Origin: an uncultured Eubacteriales bacterium | GTDB taxonomy: Bacteria; Bacillota; Clostridia; Peptostreptococcales; Anaerovoracaceae | Direction: 5' to 3' | NCBI GenBank assembly: GCA_902776285.1 | Contig: CACYPK010000015.1 | Coordinates: 1-46,133 of the forward strand | Length of the DNA: 46,133 bases | Shown here: positions 9,037-16,788 of the stretch, piece after piece | Numbering within the stretch: position 1 is the first letter of the stretch | Layout: each line of letters starts with the position of its first letter | Notes under the pieces: model-generated | What the model saw: only the letters and a program-made list of their open reading frames with translations | Database searches by the model: none | Told to the model about the DNA's origin: nothing | Made by a program: the position numbers and the translations under genes

Positions 9037-9068
9037 TGGGCCCCATAAGGAGCCCTCTTTCTTTCTGT
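9037..9068. terminator. Weak hairpin 3' of the muramidase-like gene
   Basis: GGGCCCC and GGAGCCC (9039-9055) form a stem with a 4-base loop and one mismatch on the plus strand, which is a G-U wobble in a minus-strand transcript. A T-rich tail follows on the plus strand. It may terminate the minus-strand cell-wall gene ending at 9076, possibly in both directions. Confidence 0.35.
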
Positions 9069-9075
9069 TTATCAA

Positions 9076-9831
9076 TCAATACCAGTTACATGAACAGAAG
9101 TGTCCCCATGCCGCTGACGGTGAACCGTATCTGTTCTTGATGTAGTTGAGTCCCCACCTGATCTGTGTTTCTCCGTTGGTGTAATAGTCGCTGCCTTCGG
9201 ATGCCATCTTGCTTGCCGGCAGAGCCTGAGGAATTCCGTGCGCTCCGGATGATCCGTTATGAGCGTTTGGATTCCATCCGGATTCCTTGTTCCACAGATT
9301 GATCAGAGGATTTATCTCTGAGTCTTCCCATCCGTAGTCTTCCATAAGGGAGAGCGCGTATGTCTGGTACTGCCCTTTTGTTCCTCCCTCTATATTGAAC
9401 GGAGACTCGGTTGTAAGATTGCTGTTCTTTATATAGTATTCTGCGTTATCGATCTCTACCTGGCTCCAGTCGTTGTAAGTCACGCCTGTGCGGTACACTG
9501 ACTTGTATTCATCCAGTACACCGGCTGCCGCATAGGAAGTATTCGGGCCCGTTCTGTAGTTTACACCGTCTTCGGTTACCCATACAGTTTCATCAAGCTC
9601 TTCTTTTAACTGCTCCGCGGACGCTGTCGCGGCGTCTGCCGCATAGTCACCGAACATCGCCCCTGACGTTTCGATTATCGAAGAACAGGTATCTATACGT
9701 TTTCCGATTATATGATCCCATGAAATGTTGTAGATCATGACGATGGCGACGGCCATGACCAGGAATTCCGCGAATATGAACCTTATGAGCTGCGCCCTTT
9801 TTATGTTATATCTGTATAGTAATGCTGTCAT
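9076..9831 (-). CDS. Membrane-anchored SH3 and lytic-transglycosylase-like protein (aggregation-promoting-factor type)
   Basis: A 251-residue exported protein. Residues about 16-36 form a membrane segment or uncleaved signal. An SH3-like segment (about 85-110) carries VNYRTGPNTSY. The C-terminal 80 residues match the transglycosylase-like domain of aggregation-promoting factors: NKESGWNPNAHNGSSGAHGIPQ, with the Glu of KESGWN as likely catalytic residue, then LPASKMAS, QIRWGLNYIKNRYGSP and AWGHF. It should act on peptidoglycan outside the cell. The start is fixed by an in-frame stop six bases upstream, but the ribosome-binding site is weak. The exported double-psi-barrel gene ends 50 bases upstream; the two may be co-transcribed and work together on the wall. 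Confidence 0.8.
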   Translation of the reverse strand: MTALLYRYNIKRAQLIRFIFAEFLVMAVAIVMIYNISWDHIIGKRIDTCSSIIETSGAMFGDYAADAATASAEQLKEELDETVWVTEDGVNYRTGPNTSYAAAGVLDEYKSVYRTGVTYNDWSQVEIDNAEYYIKNSNLTTESPFNIEGGTKGQYQTYALSLMEDYGWEDSEINPLINLWNKESGWNPNAHNGSSGAHGIPQALPASKMASEGSDYYTNGETQIRWGLNYIKNRYGSPSAAWGHFCSCNWY

Positions 9832-9881
9832 AGATTAACGCTTTCTGCTTGTGAATACTCCTTAAACTTCTATGTAGATCC

Positions 9882-10409
9882 CTACCAGGTAACCGCGATA
9901 TCGAGCTGATACGGGTTCCTCTTGGCGAATCCTCCGGTATCGCACACGATGCCTGTTCCAAGCGAGGTTTCTACAAGGGATCCTCTTGGCCTGAGTCCCA
10001 GATCAGCCGCTACCATCACGTAATCTCCGAGCATCTTGACACCGTCATCGCGGACCCAGTACTCATCTTCATTGCCAATGCCGCGCATTATGCTGACTAC
10101 ACCGGCCATGTTCAGGTTATAATAGGTCTCTTTGCCCGAAGGACCGGTTATGGTTCCCCTGCTCTTAGTAAGCACGGGGCCTTTCCACCTGTTGTTTTCT
10201 TCATACATCGGGATGACAGGGCTTGCCGTAAAAAACGGAACGGCGGTAACAGAGCTCATTTGAGTGGTTACGTAGTCCAGTGTCTCCTGACGCATCCTTT
10301 CAGTAGTGATCTCGTATATATCCGCGCTAATGAAAGAACACATGAATACTTCTGACGCGATAAGAACGCACAGAAGCAGGTTTTTTACTGGTCTTTTAAG
10401 TGATTTCAT
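9882..10409 (-). CDS. Exported 3D/RlpA-like (double-psi beta-barrel) protein
   Basis: A 175-residue protein with a signal/membrane helix (about residues 9-29) and a C-terminal domain. The motifs RDDGVKMLGDYVMVAADL, RPRGSLVETSLGTGIVCDTGGF and LDIAVTW resemble the 3D/double-psi-barrel domains of Sps/YocH-type wall enzymes; the Asp of CDTG and the Asp of LDIAV are the usual conserved acids. The family is linked to lytic transglycosylase activity, but activity here is inferred. The neighbouring transglycosylase-like gene follows on the same strand. A palindrome (10433-10456) shared with the surface adhesin's upstream region lies just before this start. Confidence 0.7.
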   Translation of the reverse strand: MKSLKRPVKNLLLCVLIASEVFMCSFISADIYEITTERMRQETLDYVTTQMSSVTAVPFFTASPVIPMYEENNRWKGPVLTKSRGTITGPSGKETYYNLNMAGVVSIMRGIGNEDEYWVRDDGVKMLGDYVMVAADLGLRPRGSLVETSLGTGIVCDTGGFAKRNPYQLDIAVTW

Positions 10410-10432
10410 ATAGATCTCGCTTGCAATTTGCT

Positions 10433-10456
10433 AATTAACGATAACTATTTATCGTA
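10433..10456. promoter_or_regulatory. Palindromic operator candidate
   Basis: ACGATAA-CTAT-TTATCGT (10438-10455) is a perfect inverted repeat with a 4-base centre, placed 24 bases upstream of the start of the 3D-domain gene. The same 24-base segment is found at 239-262 before the LPXTG gene. Confidence 0.5.
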
Positions 10457-10483
10457 TAGATTAACATTTGTTAAGACTCTGTT

Positions 10484-10512
10484 ATTATACTCCAAAATCC
10501 CCGCAAAATAAA
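10484..10512 (-). promoter_or_regulatory. Possible promoter of the cell-wall gene pair
   Basis: On the minus strand a perfect TATAAT (complement of 10484-10489) is preceded 17 bases upstream by the poor -35 TTTATT (10507-10512). The palindrome at 10433-10456 would fall in the early transcribed region, where a bound repressor could block transcription. Confidence 0.4.
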
Positions 10513-10552
10513 AATATCCATGAAATTTCAATGGTTTGAACTCATGGATATT
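10504..10552 (-). terminator. Intrinsic terminator of the LysR-linked operon
   Basis: On the minus strand AATATCCATGA and TCATGGATATT (10513-10523 with 10542-10552) form an 11-bp stem. It encloses a second small stem (TTCAA/TTGAA) and is followed by TTTTATTTTG. It lies 33 bases past the stop of the DUF1097-like gene and closes the operon. Confidence 0.85.
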
Positions 10553-10585
10553 CCCTTGGATCATTCAGTTTTGCTGCTTTACCGC

Positions 10586-11077
10586 CTATTTATTCAATAT
10601 CTTGTGTATCTTATCCAGCAAAGCACCTACATAATACACTCCTGCCAGCATTGCGACAGCGATCTGCACCGTAAGACTTAAAACAGGTGTCGTTTTATCC
10701 AGATTCATGGCAAGCATCCCTATCGCCCACCCTGTCAGCCATGACGGCATGTGGATTATTCCGGGCCATTTTGAGGATATAAGCACCAGAATGAAGCCGA
10801 ATACGGCAAGCGTCAAAAACAGCGTCAGATCGGCGTTTAATGGCGTATGAGCCATGATCTCATATGCGATCAGAGCCCATATGTCCCCTGCCAGATATCC
10901 GAGCGCTATCTTATGCGCGTCCCTGAACTTATTTCCGTTAGTCGCGTATATCCCGGCGCATATAAGAGCTACCGGTCCTACGCTTATTCCGATGTACGGG
11001 CTCAGAACCGCCCATAAAGGCGGCAGCACTGCTATGAGTGCTGCCAGCGTCAATACTTCTTTCTTATCAGTCTTCAT
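10586..11077 (-). CDS. DUF1097-like integral membrane protein
   Basis: A 163-residue hydrophobic protein with about five membrane segments and a short basic C-terminus (DKIHKILNK). Repeated short helices and the segment KIALGYLAGDIWALIAYEIM fit the DUF1097 family of small transporters/channels of unknown substrate. The start is taken at ATG 11077, which overlaps the upstream stop by 11 bases (ATGAAGACTGA) and implies translational coupling; a GTG 30 bases further upstream would overlap more. It is the last gene of the operon. A strong terminator follows. Confidence 0.6.
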   Translation of the reverse strand: MKTDKKEVLTLAALIAVLPPLWAVLSPYIGISVGPVALICAGIYATNGNKFRDAHKIALGYLAGDIWALIAYEIMAHTPLNADLTLFLTLAVFGFILVLISSKWPGIIHMPSWLTGWAIGMLAMNLDKTTPVLSLTVQIAVAMLAGVYYVGALLDKIHKILNK

Positions 11078-12458
11078 ATGTCTTGCGAAGGATGTAGAAT
11101 CCGTCACTGTTTGCGTCGACTATTATGTATCCTCTGTCGTCAACTACTACGTCTTCTGTCATGGCCATCATCGGACCCGGGAACGGGAAGAACTTCTTTG
11201 TCGGATTCGGAGGTATGAAGTATGCCTTTTCCTTGATGTAGTAAGGATCCGATACATCATACACTCTGAGGCCGGCAGCGAAGTAGCAGTCATAGACCAC
11301 ATCCGTTCTCTGCTCAAGCCAAGGCTTGTTGTCCATAGGCTCATGCAGGTTGTGAGGACCGAAAGGTCCTCCCTTGGATCCTTCAGCCAGCATGTATGTG
11401 TTGAAGTTAGGGGCCGGGAAGTCTTCCGGAACTTCAGGATACGGGAAGGTCGCTATCATGACAGGATGTGTCGGATCGCTCACATCGACCATGATGATCT
11501 GGTTCACTGCCTGCGCTTCCTTTACCATTCCGTCTTTTATGAATCCGAACCTCTCACCTTCGTTCATCACGACACAGAGATCCCTGCCCTTCAGAGGAAG
11601 AGCCGTATGTGTCCTCGCGCCCGCGAGCCTGCTGGAGAAAGCCGGCATGAATCTCAGCTGTCCCAGAGCCTTTGGCCTTGTGAAGTCGGATACGTCCAGG
11701 ATATACAGTCCGTCTCCGCCGTAACCGAGGTATGCCTTGTCTCCCATCACGAACGGAGGTCCGTGCATCCAGCCTTTATCCATGAAGTCGGGATTATGAG
11801 GCGCGGAATGATCCACTTCCCTACCCGGTACTCCGTAGATGTACTGATGAGGAGCCCACCATCTTCCGACTTCCCTGATATTCTTAGGGTCGGAAATGTC
11901 GACTATCCTGTAGATCATGCCTTCATGCTCATCAGCCTCAGCGGACAGATGTACATAGTTGCCGCCGTTGTACATGAATCTGTGGACGCCCATGGAATAC
12001 GGCACTCCGCAGTCCCAGTATCCGAGGTATTCAGGGTTCTCAGGGTCGTTCTTAAGGTCGTACACCATTATGCCCTGAAGGCTCTTCATCTTGGCGCGGT
12101 CGCCAACAAGAACTCCCGGTCCGCTTCCCGATGTAAGAGCGAAAATGAGTTTATCTTCCGCTATCTGGACTTTAGGGATCGAGGTCGTCGGGTATTCTTC
12201 GATATCGAACGGCAGCCATTTTTTGATGAAGACCGGATTTTTCGGATCTGTGACATCGCTTATCATGATGCCTACTCCGTCAGGTCCGGCTGCAAAAGCG
12301 GCGCCATAGAGCAAATAACGGCCTTCTGCGGTGCGGTAAAGAGCCATCTGGAACATTCCCGCCTTGCCGTCAAGGTCGCAGTATCCCAGGACTTCAAGGT
12401 TCTTTATGTAACCGTCGTTCCCCTCGCCTTTTGAGTAGAAATATTTGCCTTTTGACAT
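11067..12458 (-). CDS. LVIVD-repeat beta-propeller protein
   Basis: A 463-residue protein without a signal peptide. It is built of repeats of the LVIVD type (MISDVTDPKNPVFIKKW, RIVDISDPKNIREVGRWW, YILDVSDFTRPKALGQL, IMVDVSDPTHPVMIATF, RVYDVSDPYYIKEKAYF), which fold as a beta-propeller. Well-placed histidines (GVHRF, DHSAPHNPD, ARTHTALPL, GPHNLHEP) suggest a metal site, as in the distantly similar selenium-binding/methanethiol-oxidase propellers. The reaction is unknown. Its SD (AAGGAG) lies 7 bases before ATG. It sits 25 bases after the gene for the EthD-like protein and overlaps the DUF1097 gene, so all are one operon. A cytoplasmic redox or catabolic role is inferred from the flavoprotein partner. 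Confidence 0.7.
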   Translation of the reverse strand: MSKGKYFYSKGEGNDGYIKNLEVLGYCDLDGKAGMFQMALYRTAEGRYLLYGAAFAAGPDGVGIMISDVTDPKNPVFIKKWLPFDIEEYPTTSIPKVQIAEDKLIFALTSGSGPGVLVGDRAKMKSLQGIMVYDLKNDPENPEYLGYWDCGVPYSMGVHRFMYNGGNYVHLSAEADEHEGMIYRIVDISDPKNIREVGRWWAPHQYIYGVPGREVDHSAPHNPDFMDKGWMHGPPFVMGDKAYLGYGGDGLYILDVSDFTRPKALGQLRFMPAFSSRLAGARTHTALPLKGRDLCVVMNEGERFGFIKDGMVKEAQAVNQIIMVDVSDPTHPVMIATFPYPEVPEDFPAPNFNTYMLAEGSKGGPFGPHNLHEPMDNKPWLEQRTDVVYDCYFAAGLRVYDVSDPYYIKEKAYFIPPNPTKKFFPFPGPMMAMTEDVVVDDRGYIIVDANSDGFYILRKTYED

Positions 12459-12483
12459 GAGTTTTCTCCTTTTGTAAGAATAA

Positions 12484-13359
12484 CTACCTCATTGTGATAT
12501 AACCGCGGTACTGGGCCAGATTATCGCTTCTGGCGTAGTCTGACAGGAAGATGCCGCTGATGCCGTAGGACTTCTTGAAATACGGGAAGTCTTCTGTCTC
12601 TGCCCAGGCCGGCTTAGCGCACTTCTCGGCAGCTGCAGCCGCCGCGTCGCACCATGCTGTCTGGCACTCGAACCACATCTCTACGATACGGTCGAATTCG
12701 CATCCGTTGACTTCCTTCTTGATCTTGCTTGATACGCAGCGTGTGCATCCTTCATGCGAAGTCCATGCAGGGATGAACTCTTCCTTGAGCCACTTGTCGC
12801 CTTCTTCAGCGCTTACGCCTTCAGGATACTTGACCATGAACATCCATCTGTAGTTAGGTCCGTCCTCAACTGTGCGGCCTTCGCCCTTGAAGTCTTCTTC
12901 CCACCATACAGGTACGAACGCGAAGATGAACGGAACAGTTCCCGCAGCCTCGTCGCCCTTTGTAGCGCGTGCGTCATCTCCCTCAAGGTTTACTTCCTGT
13001 GACTTGTCGATGCCGTGGGAGTGTCCCATGTCAGGGATGTTGTTCTGCCATACGAGTACGTCTGTCGGGAAGTACTCTGTCAGGACTTTGTGATGATCCT
13101 TGGCGAAACCGACATCATTAGGGTTTGCGAGCCAGTAATGTTCTGTCATCTGCATCCTTACTGTTCCGAATCTCGCTCCGCCCGGAGGAGTCGGCAGTGC
13201 AGGATAGAAAGCATACTTGCTTACATATGGTCCGAACTGCGAAATGCTGTCAGGAACATGATATCTGTACAGCCAGTTCTCGAGCTTGATCCTGTAGTCC
13301 TCATGAGCCAGGTCTACCAGGATGATACTTCTAACAGGATAAAATTCAGGTCTGTTCAT
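12484..13359 (-). CDS. Uncharacterised protein, possibly dimeric alpha/beta-barrel (EthD-like)
   Basis: A 291-residue soluble protein I do not recognise with certainty. The pattern of two similar halves (ILVDLAHEDYRIKLENWLYRYHVPD near the start; MFMVKYPEGVSAEEGDKWLKEEFIPAWTSHEGCTR in the middle) looks like two ferredoxin-like half-barrels, as in EthD/antibiotic-monooxygenase-type proteins, where each half has a beta-strand followed by a helix with W...H. It has several cysteines after residue 190 and an Ala-rich stretch. It lies between the zinc-ribbon flavoprotein gene and the propeller gene on the same strand, each with its own strong SD (AAGGAG). Substrate unknown. Confidence 0.55.
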   Translation of the reverse strand: MNRPEFYPVRSIILVDLAHEDYRIKLENWLYRYHVPDSISQFGPYVSKYAFYPALPTPPGGARFGTVRMQMTEHYWLANPNDVGFAKDHHKVLTEYFPTDVLVWQNNIPDMGHSHGIDKSQEVNLEGDDARATKGDEAAGTVPFIFAFVPVWWEEDFKGEGRTVEDGPNYRWMFMVKYPEGVSAEEGDKWLKEEFIPAWTSHEGCTRCVSSKIKKEVNGCEFDRIVEMWFECQTAWCDAAAAAAEKCAKPAWAETEDFPYFKKSYGISGIFLSDYARSDNLAQYRGYITMR

Positions 13360-13447
13360 TTTTCACTCCTTTTGTTTTAAAGTCCTATATTCAACGGGCA
13401 GGGTCACCCGTAAGTTCCCCCGCCCATTAAAGTATCTTTATTCTATA

Positions 13448-14425
13448 TTAGTTGGATTTCGAAGGGGATGGTGTAGGAGCGATAACGTTTGTGTAATGCT
13501 CTTTTCTTGCTTTGAACTCAGGATCCTTGAAGAGATTCATGAGTCTTCCCTCGTTCTCGAAGATATCCTGTCCGTGCAGCGCCTTGCCGGAGAGAATGTC
13601 ATGAGCGTGATGCTCTGTAGCAGGATCGAACTTGAATACCATTGCTCCGTCCTCAACTACCAGCTCACCGCGAAGTCCGCAGAGTTCGCACTCAGCCTGT
13701 GTTGTTCCAGGGAAAATGTAGAAGTTGTTGCCGTGGCAGTGCGGGCATGCGCCTTTCTTGCCCTTCCAGAGATCTACCTTCTCGGAACCAGGGATCATCA
13801 GGTGATTGTCGATGATATACTGAGCTGCCTCTACGAGGTTGCGCGCCATTTCTTTGGTTCTTTCGATCTTGTCGTCCTGCATGATGACGTCCTTGCACCA
13901 TGAGAAGTAATCATTGTCGATAACCTTCCAACCAGGGCTCATCGCGATCATGGCGTGATCTGTCTCACATCTTACTGCCCAGTCGGAACCGCCGATGGCG
14001 AGGAAAGAAATAGCTTTCTGCATGAAGTATCTCTCGCTGAGAGGCTCCTTGCCCTGCTCGATCAGCTTTTCATTCAGGCCGAAGAGCATTCCCGTGTCGT
14101 GTCCCGGACCCATTCTGTCGCAGCAGATATGGAAGAGACCGGATCCGCCGGATTCATAGATAGGGTCAACGATGAATACACCGTCAGCCTCTACCATCTT
14201 CTCATACAGAGCTGCAAAGTCATCTTTTCTTGTGCAGATCATGCCCTTGCCCATTACGAGGCCTCTTGAGCATGCTACGCATCCTGTGCATGTCTGGAGA
14301 TCCCAGTCAAACGCGTGGATGAATTCGATCTCAGCGCCGAGCTTCTGGCACTCTTCGAGCGCTACTCTGCACATTGTATCGTTGTTGCCGTTTTTTGTTC
14401 CGAAAGAAATTCCCAGAATCTTCAT
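13448..14425 (-). CDS. NADPH-dependent FMN reductase-like flavoprotein with C-terminal zinc ribbon
   Basis: A 325-residue protein. The N-terminal 200 residues are a flavodoxin-like FMN reductase: ILGISFGTKNGNNDTM (FMN phosphate loop), a Cys cluster CTGCVACSRG plus CTRKDDF as in iron-sulfur flavoproteins, and DPIYESGGSG. The C-terminus holds a CPHC...CELC zinc ribbon (about residues 225-260), an unusual addition. It probably delivers electrons to the other products of the operon. ATG 14425 is preceded by AGGAGGG at good spacing; the longer open frame upstream is not used. A G/C-rich hairpin follows in the gap to the next gene (13396-13425), perhaps an mRNA-processing or stability element. Confidence 0.8.
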   Translation of the reverse strand: MKILGISFGTKNGNNDTMCRVALEECQKLGAEIEFIHAFDWDLQTCTGCVACSRGLVMGKGMICTRKDDFAALYEKMVEADGVFIVDPIYESGGSGLFHICCDRMGPGHDTGMLFGLNEKLIEQGKEPLSERYFMQKAISFLAIGGSDWAVRCETDHAMIAMSPGWKVIDNDYFSWCKDVIMQDDKIERTKEMARNLVEAAQYIIDNHLMIPGSEKVDLWKGKKGACPHCHGNNFYIFPGTTQAECELCGLRGELVVEDGAMVFKFDPATEHHAHDILSGKALHGQDIFENEGRLMNLFKDPEFKARKEHYTNVIAPTPSPSKSN

Positions 14426-14479
14426 ATTGTTTTCCCTCCTGCAATATGCGATCAACTTATATTAAGCACTGGTTTGATG

Positions 14480-14503
14480 ATATCACCTGTTTTTCAGTGA
14501 TAT
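14480..14503. promoter_or_regulatory. Inverted repeat in the intercistronic gap
   Basis: ATATCAC (14480-14486) and GTGATAT (14497-14503) are perfect arms with a 10-base spacer, placed between the membrane-protein and flavoprotein genes. It may be a regulator site or an RNA hairpin that adjusts expression within the operon. There is no T-run, so it is not a good terminator. Confidence 0.4.
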
Positions 14504-14524
14504 ATAAAGGTTTTGTGTTTTTTA

Positions 14525-15025
14525 CTACTTCTGATCAGGGGCTCCCGGCATCTCCGGTGCAGGCTCCTTGCAGATAGCTCTCGACCACTTGTCAGCGAAA
14601 TTGTTCCAGAAGAACGCGATGATCAGAGTCGGAATATAGCAAGGAATGAATCCCTTGAGGCATGCGGCGATGTACGGTCCGAACGCGAAAGATCCACCTG
14701 CGGCCATTCCCACAGCAGTCATGATAAGGTCAAGAATTACGCAGAATACAGCGGCGACAACAACGTTCAGAAGGATACCGAACTTGAGAGTTCCCGGCTG
14801 TGAGTGCTTTGCGGCAAACGCGAATCCCAATCTTTCAGAGTGGAGGAAGTTTACAAAGAATGTAACTACGTACGCGAGGCACGCCATCCTGATGTAGTTA
14901 GGTCCGTTGAGGCTTCCCGGCGCGTCAAGATTTGAGAGCGCGAGCGCAACGAGTGTTATAACGAGACTGAGCGGCAGGTCCATGATAAGAGCATATACCG
15001 CTGTAAGCTTAGCGCTTTTCTGCAT
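14525..15025 (-). CDS. Four-helix membrane protein of unknown function
   Basis: A 166-residue protein with four membrane helices: about residues 9-29, 40-60, 77-101 and 118-140. It has a charged, proline-rich C-terminus (CKEPAPEMPGAPDQK). No family is recognised with confidence. It is the first gene after the LysR-type regulator and its inverted-repeat operator, so it leads the flavoprotein operon. The start at 15025 follows AAGGGAG by 7 bases; a longer frame to 15088 has no ribosome-binding site. It may move the substrate or anchor the redox proteins. Confidence 0.65.
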   Translation of the reverse strand: MQKSAKLTAVYALIMDLPLSLVITLVALALSNLDAPGSLNGPNYIRMACLAYVVTFFVNFLHSERLGFAFAAKHSQPGTLKFGILLNVVVAAVFCVILDLIMTAVGMAAGGSFAFGPYIAACLKGFIPCYIPTLIIAFFWNNFADKWSRAICKEPAPEMPGAPDQK

Positions 15026-15101
15026 GATGTTTCTCCCTTCGATATAAACATAATAATAAGCAGGTTTATCTTGTTTTAATTTTAACAATGATAACCTGCT
15101 C

Positions 15102-15149
15102 TGTATAATTAAGATTGCGTTTATGTATTCATAACCGTTTAGTTATGAA
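15102..15149 (-). promoter_or_regulatory. Promoter with LysR-type operator
   Basis: Arms TTCATAAC (15128-15135) and GTTATGAA (15142-15149) form a perfect 8-bp inverted repeat with a 6-base centre, which contains ATAAC-N6-GTTAT, a LysR-type box. A -10 candidate TATACA lies on the minus strand (15102-15107), so the box would be centred near -45. It sits between the lysR stop and the first gene of the operon. A termination hairpin is the alternative, but no T-run follows. Confidence 0.6.
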
Positions 15150-15174
15150 CCTGTATTTGCAAGGGTTTTGTGTG

Positions 15175-16083
15175 CTATTTATGCTTAAAGCCTATCTCTT
15201 CTCCTATTATATCCTTCAGTATTCCTTCCATAGTCAACAGATGTTTATCATCCTTGGCCTTAAGCCTGGCTACGGCAACCGTATCTTTGGCATTGAAAGG
15301 GATCCATAAAAGATCGTCAGCGCCCTTTGCCCACACCCATTCGTCGGCTATGGTTACCCCCATGTTGTTCCGGACGCATGTGATCGTTGACTCATGATTT
15401 TTAACAAATCTGAGCTTAGGGATGAAGCCGTACGGTCTTGTATAATTGGAGATCGCGTCGACTATCATCTTGTCAACTATCTCCCATGGAGCGATGAAGA
15501 GGTCGCCGCTGAAATCCTTCAGTGTGAGTTCCCACGGGTCCTTTTCCGCAAGAGGATGCATCGATGAGTAAAGAAGGATCTTACCTACTTCTGCAGCGTC
15601 CGCGCATTCAAACTCGCTGTACATCTTAACGCTGTTCTTCATGGTCACAACGACATCCAGCGTGTCAGTAAGCAATCCGGTCGCGAGTTCTTTTACACCG
15701 CAGCAGTTGATAACTACTTCGGAGTCAGGATAAGTAGCCTGATATCTTTCCATCATAGGCGGAATGATATTGAACAGATCCCAGCCTTCCAGAAAGCCTA
15801 CTCTCATGACCGCTTTGTTTTTGCCCGATATCTGTTCTGCCTTGATCTTCGTGTTGATGAATTCAGCTTTGTATTTGCTGAAAAGATCAAAATACAGCCT
15901 GCCCTCTTCTGTAAGCTGTGTACCCTGATTGTTGCGCGTGAAAAGCCTGCAGCCGAGTTCTTTTTCGAGCTGCGAGATCTGGCGGGAAATCGCCGGCTGC
16001 GATACAAAGAGTTCTTCCGAAGTCTTCGTAAAGCTCAGATTAGTGGCAACTGCCATGAAATAATCTATCTGAAGGTCATTCAT
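15175..16083 (-). CDS. LysR-family transcriptional regulator
   Basis: A 302-residue regulator. It has an N-terminal winged helix-turn-helix (residues 1-60, SFTKTSEELFVSQPAISRQISQLEKELG), the LTTR linker helix, and a two-lobed effector domain (about 90-295). Its ATG overlaps the stop of ruvX by four bases (ATGA), so it is translated as an appendage of the alaS-ireB-ruvX operon. The genes immediately downstream on the same strand form the flavoprotein operon, with a perfect inverted repeat at their promoter, so this is the likely target. The inducer is unknown. Confidence 0.88.
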   Translation of the reverse strand: MNDLQIDYFMAVATNLSFTKTSEELFVSQPAISRQISQLEKELGCRLFTRNNQGTQLTEEGRLYFDLFSKYKAEFINTKIKAEQISGKNKAVMRVGFLEGWDLFNIIPPMMERYQATYPDSEVVINCCGVKELATGLLTDTLDVVVTMKNSVKMYSEFECADAAEVGKILLYSSMHPLAEKDPWELTLKDFSGDLFIAPWEIVDKMIVDAISNYTRPYGFIPKLRFVKNHESTITCVRNNMGVTIADEWVWAKGADDLLWIPFNAKDTVAVARLKAKDDKHLLTMEGILKDIIGEEIGFKHK

Positions 16084-16526
16084 TTGCTTTCCTCATGCGG
16101 CATCCTGTCGAGATATCTCTGGAGTATCACTATGGCTGCCTGGCGGTCTATGATCTTTTTACGGTCTTCCCTGCTCATATTGGCTTCTATAAGCACTTCT
16201 TCCGCTTCGACCGTAGAGAACCTTTCATCCTGCCACTCAACTTTCACTTTTGAAAGCGGGCCGGAACTCTTGAGCTTGTTCTCGAGCATGCGTCTGAATT
16301 CGCGGGTTCTTTCGGTAGACAAAGTGTCTTCGCCATCGAGATTGAGAGGCAGTCCTATGACAACGGTACTGCAGTCGTATTCTTTTATATAATCGATCAC
16401 TTTGCCCGTGTCCTTGCGGATGCCCACCCTTTCAATGGTGGTAACTCCGGTCGCGATAACGCCAAGAGGGTCGCTTACCGCGACCCCCACTGTTTTGTTA
16501 CCTACATCTAAACCGAGTATCCTCAT
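16080..16526 (-). CDS. ruvX: RuvX/YqgF, pre-16S rRNA processing nuclease (Holliday junction resolvase-like)
   Basis: 148 residues with the RNase H-like fold: LGLDVGNKTVGVAVSDPLG (first Asp), VVIGLPLNLDGEDT, and EWQDERFSTVEAEEVL (second acid). The family trims the 5' end of 16S rRNA precursor; a Holliday-junction role has been suggested. Its ATG shares one base with the stop of ireB (TAATG), and its stop overlaps lysR, so it is embedded in a coupled operon. Length is normal. Confidence 0.93.
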   Translation of the reverse strand: MRILGLDVGNKTVGVAVSDPLGVIATGVTTIERVGIRKDTGKVIDYIKEYDCSTVVIGLPLNLDGEDTLSTERTREFRRMLENKLKSSGPLSKVKVEWQDERFSTVEAEEVLIEANMSREDRKKIIDRQAAIVILQRYLDRMPHEESK

Positions 16527-16774
16527 TATTTGATATCGAGGTAGTTGACGAGTATCTCTTCTAGGAGCTCGTCCCTGTCGATCTTGAGAATGAGGCTTCT
16601 CGCGTTGTTATGGCTTGTGATATATGAAGGATCTCCCGAAGTAAGATATCCTACGATCTGGTCGATGGCATTGTAGCCGCGCTCGGTCAGGGCGTTGTAA
16701 ATCTCTACAAGAGCTTCTTTCTTGTTGAGCTGACTGTCCTTGAATCCTTCAAACATAATGGTGTTCTTGCTCAT
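16526..16774 (-). CDS. ireB: IreB-family regulatory phosphoprotein (UPF0297)
   Basis: 82 residues matching the UPF0297 family typified by Enterococcus IreB, a substrate of the Ser/Thr kinase IreK that affects cephalosporin resistance. The N-terminal MSKNTIMFEGF and the central ALTERGYNAIDQIVGYLTSG are family hallmarks. The gene lies between alaS and ruvX, as it does in most Firmicutes. The threonine of KNT corresponds in position to the family's phosphorylation region; this is inference. Confidence 0.92.
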   Translation of the reverse strand: MSKNTIMFEGFKDSQLNKKEALVEIYNALTERGYNAIDQIVGYLTSGDPSYITSHNNARSLILKIDRDELLEEILVNYLDIK

Positions 16775-16788
16775 TACTGTTCCCCCCT

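Noticed and set aside
10854..12434. Long plus-strand open frame of 526 codons
   Set aside because: It is antisense to the propeller gene, which has a family match and SD; the reverse frame has neither.
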